Assembly (NCBI GenBank): GCA_964633815.1
Contig: CAZWHW010000026.1
Coordinates: forward strand, 1 to 24,359
Source: CALKZN01 sp964633815
GTDB taxonomy: Bacteria > Pseudomonadota > Gammaproteobacteria > Arenicellales > Arenicellaceae
Reading direction: 5' to 3'
Length of the DNA stretch: 24,359 nucleotides
Shown here: positions 23,033 to 24,359 of the stretch, piece by piece
Position numbering within the stretch: position 1 is the stretch's first letter
Layout of the letters: each line of letters begins with the position of its first letter
Position numbers and translations under genes: made by a program
The notes under the pieces: model-generated
The model's database searches: none
What the model saw: the letters and a program-made list of their open reading frames with translations, nothing else
What the model was told of the DNA's origin: nothing

Positions 23033-23577
23033 GAAAAGTATTCTGGACATTAATACTAATAGCTTTTGTATTAATGATCGGTTCATGTTTAGGACATCGA
23101 TCATTAACTGAATCAGCATTTAATGAATGGTGTGAAAATAACACGGGGTTATTTGTTTATGAGGATATTTCTTTAGGGGATCAATATTTAAAACCTATGC
23201 CCACTAATAGAAAGGATATAAGGAGAATTCATAATAGCTTTAAAGTAAATCAAAAAACAATAATTGATGAGCATTCCTTAAATAAAGACTATATCTATAA
23301 TTTTCAAGAAAGAAGAGACCTCAATAAAAGTTTTATTGGTCCGATATACGCAATAGAAACATCTTTAATTAGAAGAAGTGATAATAAATTAATTGCTAAA
23401 GCTGTAAGTGGAATTGCTGAAGTAAGTCTTATCAAACTTTATGGTTCAAACATGAAAGAAAGAAAATCTTGCCCGACAGGAATAGATGAAAATAGAAATG
23501 CTCTTTTCTATAAGAGCCACTTTGAATTATTAAAAAATTTTTTAAATGAAGAAATTAAAGTTACAGGAGGTAAATAA
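23026..23577 (+). CDS. Small putative lipoprotein, 183 residues
   Basis: The frame opens further upstream (TTG 23008, ATG 23014), but ATG 23026 is preferred because GGAG precedes it and it gives a proper leader. The leader has a hydrophobic stretch and lipobox IGSC with lipidated C21. The mature part contains WCENNTGLFVYEDISL, a IRRSDNKLIAKAVSG strand pair and a late CP dipeptide. This layout recalls a family of uncharacterised proteobacterial lipoproteins (from memory, not searched). Base composition is strongly AT-rich. Its TAA stop overlaps the ATG of the next ORF (TAATG), implying translational coupling. A protective partner for the downstream protein is possible but unproven. Confidence 0.7.
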   Translation: MVGKVFWTLILIAFVLMIGSCLGHRSLTESAFNEWCENNTGLFVYEDISLGDQYLKPMPTNRKDIRRIHNSFKVNQKTIIDEHSLNKDYIYNFQERRDLNKSFIGPIYAIETSLIRRSDNKLIAKAVSGIAEVSLIKLYGSNMKERKSCPTGIDENRNALFYKSHFELLKNFLNEEIKVTGGK

Positions 23578-24359
23578 TGAGTTCAACTGTTAATGAGATT
23601 TTTAATGCGGCACTTTTGTCGCAAGCTGCATATGCTGATGATTTAGATAGATTGGGTCTTGAAATTGCTCTTAAAACTGTAAGCGGCATTACTGATGCGC
23701 AAGCAGAATTTTTTTCAGATAATTTCAGAGTCATAATTCAAGAGCCAACAACAGAAACAGGATTTTCAGCAACGCTTTTTCAAAATATACATACACTTGA
23801 ATATCATTTGTCTGTGCGTGGAACAGATGGGTTTGCGGGAGATGTGCCAGAAGATATTTATAATATAAGTGCAGTTATATCGCCTCGACAAAATGTCGAT
23901 ATGATTAATTTTTATATGCGATTGATAAGTGGTACTGATGTAGATCGCAATATTGGTGATGGTGTGACATTATCAACGGGTGATGATGTGGTTCAGTTGT
24001 ATGTTAATGGCCAGAATGTCACCAATGGAGATAACATTGGTGAAGCAGTGAATGGTGATGACGGGCTCGATGACTTTGACGGTGGTAATAACGCAGGCTT
24101 GGGCGCGACTGCAGGAGGTATAAATCAAGAGGGAGCTACCCCATTTGAAGGTGAGATAGCGGTCTTCCGTTTCTATGAGTTTGTATTGAGTGATGAAGAA
24201 GTTGAGCAGAACTTCAATGCAGTGACCGGGTTTGAGAGGGTTGATATCGATACTGATGGCGATGGTGTTGTTGATCGTTTAGATTTAGATAGCAATGCCG
24301 ATGGAATTAATGATCTTGATACAAGTGGAGTCGATATTATTACATTAGACCCAGATGGT
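23577..24359 (+). CDS. Large secreted-type multidomain protein, 5' part only (runs off the right edge)
   Basis: Open for 261 codons to the window end, with AGGAGG eight bases before the ATG. Residues 1-120 form a lipase-like N-terminal module of a kind found on RTX-type proteins: EIFNAALLSQAAYADDL, then GFSATLFQN, SVRGTDGFAGD and VDMINFYMRLISG. From about residue 125 it becomes the C-terminal half of a LamG/concanavalin-like domain (VVQLYVNGQNV, FEGEIAVFRFYEFVLSDEEV, ending near 217). It continues with thrombospondin-3-like calcium repeats (DTDGDGVVDRLDLDSNADG, 225-243). No signal peptide is seen, which fits type I secretion with a distal C-terminal signal. The missing first half of LamG and missing lipase body suggest an internal fusion. 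Confidence 0.75.
   Translation, partial: MSSTVNEIFNAALLSQAAYADDLDRLGLEIALKTVSGITDAQAEFFSDNFRVIIQEPTTETGFSATLFQNIHTLEYHLSVRGTDGFAGDVPEDIYNISAVISPRQNVDMINFYMRLISGTDVDRNIGDGVTLSTGDDVVQLYVNGQNVTNGDNIGEAVNGDDGLDDFDGGNNAGLGATAGGINQEGATPFEGEIAVFRFYEFVLSDEEVEQNFNAVTGFERVDIDTDGDGVVDRLDLDSNADGINDLDTSGVDIITLDPDG

Noticed and set aside
1..24359. CRISPR arrays, tRNA or rRNA genes, complete insertion sequences
   Set aside because: No regularly spaced repeats, cloverleaf-like sequence, rRNA motif or transposase gene was recognised anywhere in the window.

Overview
This 24.4-kb window is AT-rich bacterial chromosome, most likely from a gammaproteobacterium. The main evidence is the gene order rpsB-tsf-pyrH-frr-uppS-cdsA-dxr-rseP-bamA-skp-fabZ-lpxA-lpxB-rnhB, which is the gamma/betaproteobacterial arrangement, plus a DctB/DctD-controlled TRAP transporter. 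The genus cannot be fixed from sequence alone; a marine or sulfur-oxidizer-like gammaproteobacterium is a guess.

Region 1 (1-4451, minus strand) is a C4-dicarboxylate uptake module. It reads dctB (sensor kinase), dctD (sigma-54 activator), a control region, then dctP (periplasmic TRAP binding protein). The control region holds a consensus -24/-12 promoter and two upstream dyads whose centres are 31 bp apart. The membrane subunits dctQ/dctM are not visible; they may lie beyond the left edge, past a hairpin that follows dctP.

Region 2 (4452-6640) carries two plus-strand genes I do not recognise: a 349-residue soluble protein and a 239-residue lipoprotein ending at a likely terminator.

Region 3 (6700-22200) is the housekeeping block. 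rpsB and tsf (translation) have a promoter with a GC-rich discriminator and end at a strong terminator. pyrH, frr, uppS, cdsA, dxr and rseP follow (nucleotide supply, ribosome recycling, undecaprenyl, phospholipid and isoprenoid synthesis, envelope stress). Then come bamA, skp, fabZ, lpxA and lpxB (outer-membrane assembly and lipid A) and rnhB. Three departures from the textbook block stand out. S2 carries an approximately 115-residue tail ending in a helix-hairpin-helix-like domain. BamA has its first POTRA domain present three times in tandem (219-bp units), predicting seven POTRA domains instead of five. lpxD is absent from its usual place between skp and fabZ. A 100-N gap inside rnhB is flanked by an exact 55-bp duplication and looks like an assembly artefact; collapsing it restores a normal 191-residue RNase HII. 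A fructosamine-kinase-family gene closes the block.

Region 4 (22199-24359) is accessory and decayed. It has about 450 bp without a gene, two N-terminal gene fragments, a short direct repeat typical of mobile-element debris, and a small lipoprotein gene. Its stop overlaps the start (TAATG) of a large secreted-type protein that runs off the right edge. That protein begins with a lipase-like N-terminal module and passes abruptly into the second half of a LamG-like domain and calcium-binding Asp/Gly repeats. One upstream fragment is a truncated paralogue of the same N-terminus, so this looks like an eroding tandem cassette, possibly effector plus lipoprotein partner. It is the best candidate here for an undescribed system.
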